Source: a bacterium (lineage in GTDB: Bacteria; Patescibacteriota; Saccharimonadia; Saccharimonadales; UBA4665). From it: a stretch of 5,175 nt of DNA. Below, one piece after another: positions 4,941-5,175 of this stretch. The notes under the pieces are model-generated. The model was not told where the DNA came from, made no database searches, and saw nothing but the letters and a program-made list of their open reading frames with translations. Each line of letters opens with the position of its first letter. Position 1 is the stretch's first letter. Both the position numbers and the translations under genes were made by a program. The stretch spans positions 1 through 5,175 of the forward strand of contig JAKPIL010000118.1 in assembly GCA_029549845.1 (NCBI GenBank). The letters run 5' to 3'.

Positions 4941-4965
4941 CATATTTACCTCTGTTTGGTACAAT
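4937..4965 (+). promoter_or_regulatory. Near-consensus promoter of tRNA-fMet
   Basis: A perfect -35 TTGACA (4937-4942), a 17-bp spacer and a -10 TACAAT (4960-4965) with a TG extension (4957-4958) make this the strongest promoter in the window. Its -35 contains the TGA stop codon (4938-4940) of the septum gene. Transcription should start near 4972. Confidence 0.88.
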
Positions 4966-4974
4966 ACGACAGCT

Positions 4975-4990
4975 TTATTCGAGAGAATAA
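4975..4990 (+). other. Hairpin in the tRNA-fMet leader
   Basis: TTATTC-GAGA-GAATAA is a perfect 6-bp stem closed by a GNRA-type GAGA tetraloop. It sits between the predicted transcript start and the mature 5' end at 5000. It is too AU-rich and lacks a U-run, so it is not a terminator; it probably shapes the leader removed by RNase P. Confidence 0.55.
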
Positions 4991-4999
4991 TTCTGATGA

Positions 5000-5074
5000 C
5001 GCGGGATGGAGCAGCGGCAGCTCGCATGGCTCATAACCATGAGGTCCCAGGTTCGAGTCCTGGTCCCGCAACCA
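5000..5074 (+). tRNA. Initiator tRNA-fMet (CAT)
   Basis: A 75-base cloverleaf with encoded CCA. Acceptor CGCGGGA/TCCCGCA has the C1xA72 mismatch that marks bacterial initiators for formylation. The D-stem GAGC/GCTC has A11-T24, also an initiator trait, and the D-loop AGCGGCA is two bases shorter than in E. coli. The anticodon stem is CATGG/CCATG around CTCATAA, and the T-arm is CCAGG-TTCGAGT-CCTGG. The usual three G-C pairs at 29-31/39-41 are reduced to two because the first is T29-A41. It has its own strong promoter (4937-4965) and is followed at once by a hairpin terminator. Confidence 0.95.
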
Positions 5075-5115
5075 AGAAAAAAGCCCCACCGAAAGGTGAG
5101 GTTTTTTTCTTGGTT
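5070..5115 (+). terminator. Hairpin terminator after tRNA-fMet, usable in both directions
   Basis: GCCCCACC-GAAA-GGTGAGG forms the GC-rich core (5083-5101) with one C-A mismatch and a GAAA tetraloop, followed by seven T residues (5102-5108). The A-run at 5075-5082 on the other side gives a U-run on the minus strand as well. Pairing can extend outward through AACCAAG/CTTGGTT to 5070 and 5115, taking in the tRNA's own CCA end. Confidence 0.9.
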
Positions 5116-5127
5116 TTGGTCAAGCCC

Positions 5128-5174
5128 CGAGCCTGGGACAAGCCAGCACAAGCTGGCGTAGGTCCCCAGGTTCG
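5128..5174. repeat. Nested inverted repeat of unknown function at the window end
   Basis: CGAGCCTGGG (5128-5137) pairs with CCCAGGTTCG (5165-5174) with one G-T pair, continuing as AC/GT (5138-5139 with 5162-5163) past a one-base bulge at 5164. Inside it, GCCAGC-ACAA-GCTGGC (5142-5157) forms a second perfect hairpin. The unit could be the end of a minus-strand RNA or gene converging on the terminator, or a small palindromic repeat. The window stops before this can be judged. Confidence 0.6.
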
Positions 5175-5175
5175 T

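Noticed and set aside
4536..5027. 163-residue open frame on the minus strand across the septum gene and tRNA-fMet
   Set aside because: It starts inside the tRNA gene and is the complement of a clear coiled-coil protein gene.
5122..5175. C-terminus of a minus-strand gene reading EPGDLRQLVLACPRLGA then stop
   Set aside because: Only 17 codons are visible and they coincide with a nested inverted repeat; all three minus frames are partly open by chance.

Overview
The window fits a small-genome, mid-GC bacterium of the Patescibacteria/CPR type, most likely Saccharibacteria-like. This is an inference: there is no rRNA or ribosomal-protein marker here. It rests on compact genes with overlapping ends, a short FtsB/DivIC-like protein with an aromatic C-terminal tail, and several apparently leaderless genes. 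TGA works as a stop: reading through it at the end of the septum gene would run into a tRNA. This argues against the UGA-recoding lineages.

Layout. At 55-897 (+) is an NAD(P)-dependent beta-hydroxyacid dehydrogenase, overlapping by an ATGA junction a HAD-family hydrolase at 894-1472 (+). Facing them is a CorA-type divalent-cation transporter at 1469-2350 (-); the two convergent genes share the palindrome CTAG for their stop codons. A 77-bp divergent promoter region (2351-2427) separates corA from a two-gene ABC exporter operon: ATPase at 2428-3333 and membrane subunit at 3333-4067. Positions 4068-4469 hold no protein gene. They carry a strong extended -10 promoter, a broken or interrupted 5' half of a CAT tRNA fused to unrelated structured sequence, and an intact tRNA(CAT) wrapped in a long flanking helix. 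An FtsB/DivIC-like septum protein follows at 4470-4940. Then come a near-consensus promoter whose -35 overlaps that gene's stop codon, the initiator tRNA-fMet (5000-5074), a strong hairpin terminator, and an unexplained inverted repeat running to the window end.

Expression logic. In three genes (corA, the ABC ATPase and the septum gene) a good -10 box lies exactly 6 nt before the start codon, so transcription should begin at or next to the start codon, giving leaderless mRNAs. The first gene is similar with an 8-nt gap. The only strong Shine-Dalgarno (AGGAGG) belongs to the internal operon gene, the ABC permease. This suggests leaderless first genes and SD-led or coupled downstream genes. The initiator tRNA is itself atypical, lacking one of the three anticodon-stem G-C pairs.

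The genes do not form one pathway: metabolic enzymes, ion transport, export, cell division and translation are side by side. The least explained parts are the tRNA-like region 4130-4300 and the repeat at 5128-5174.
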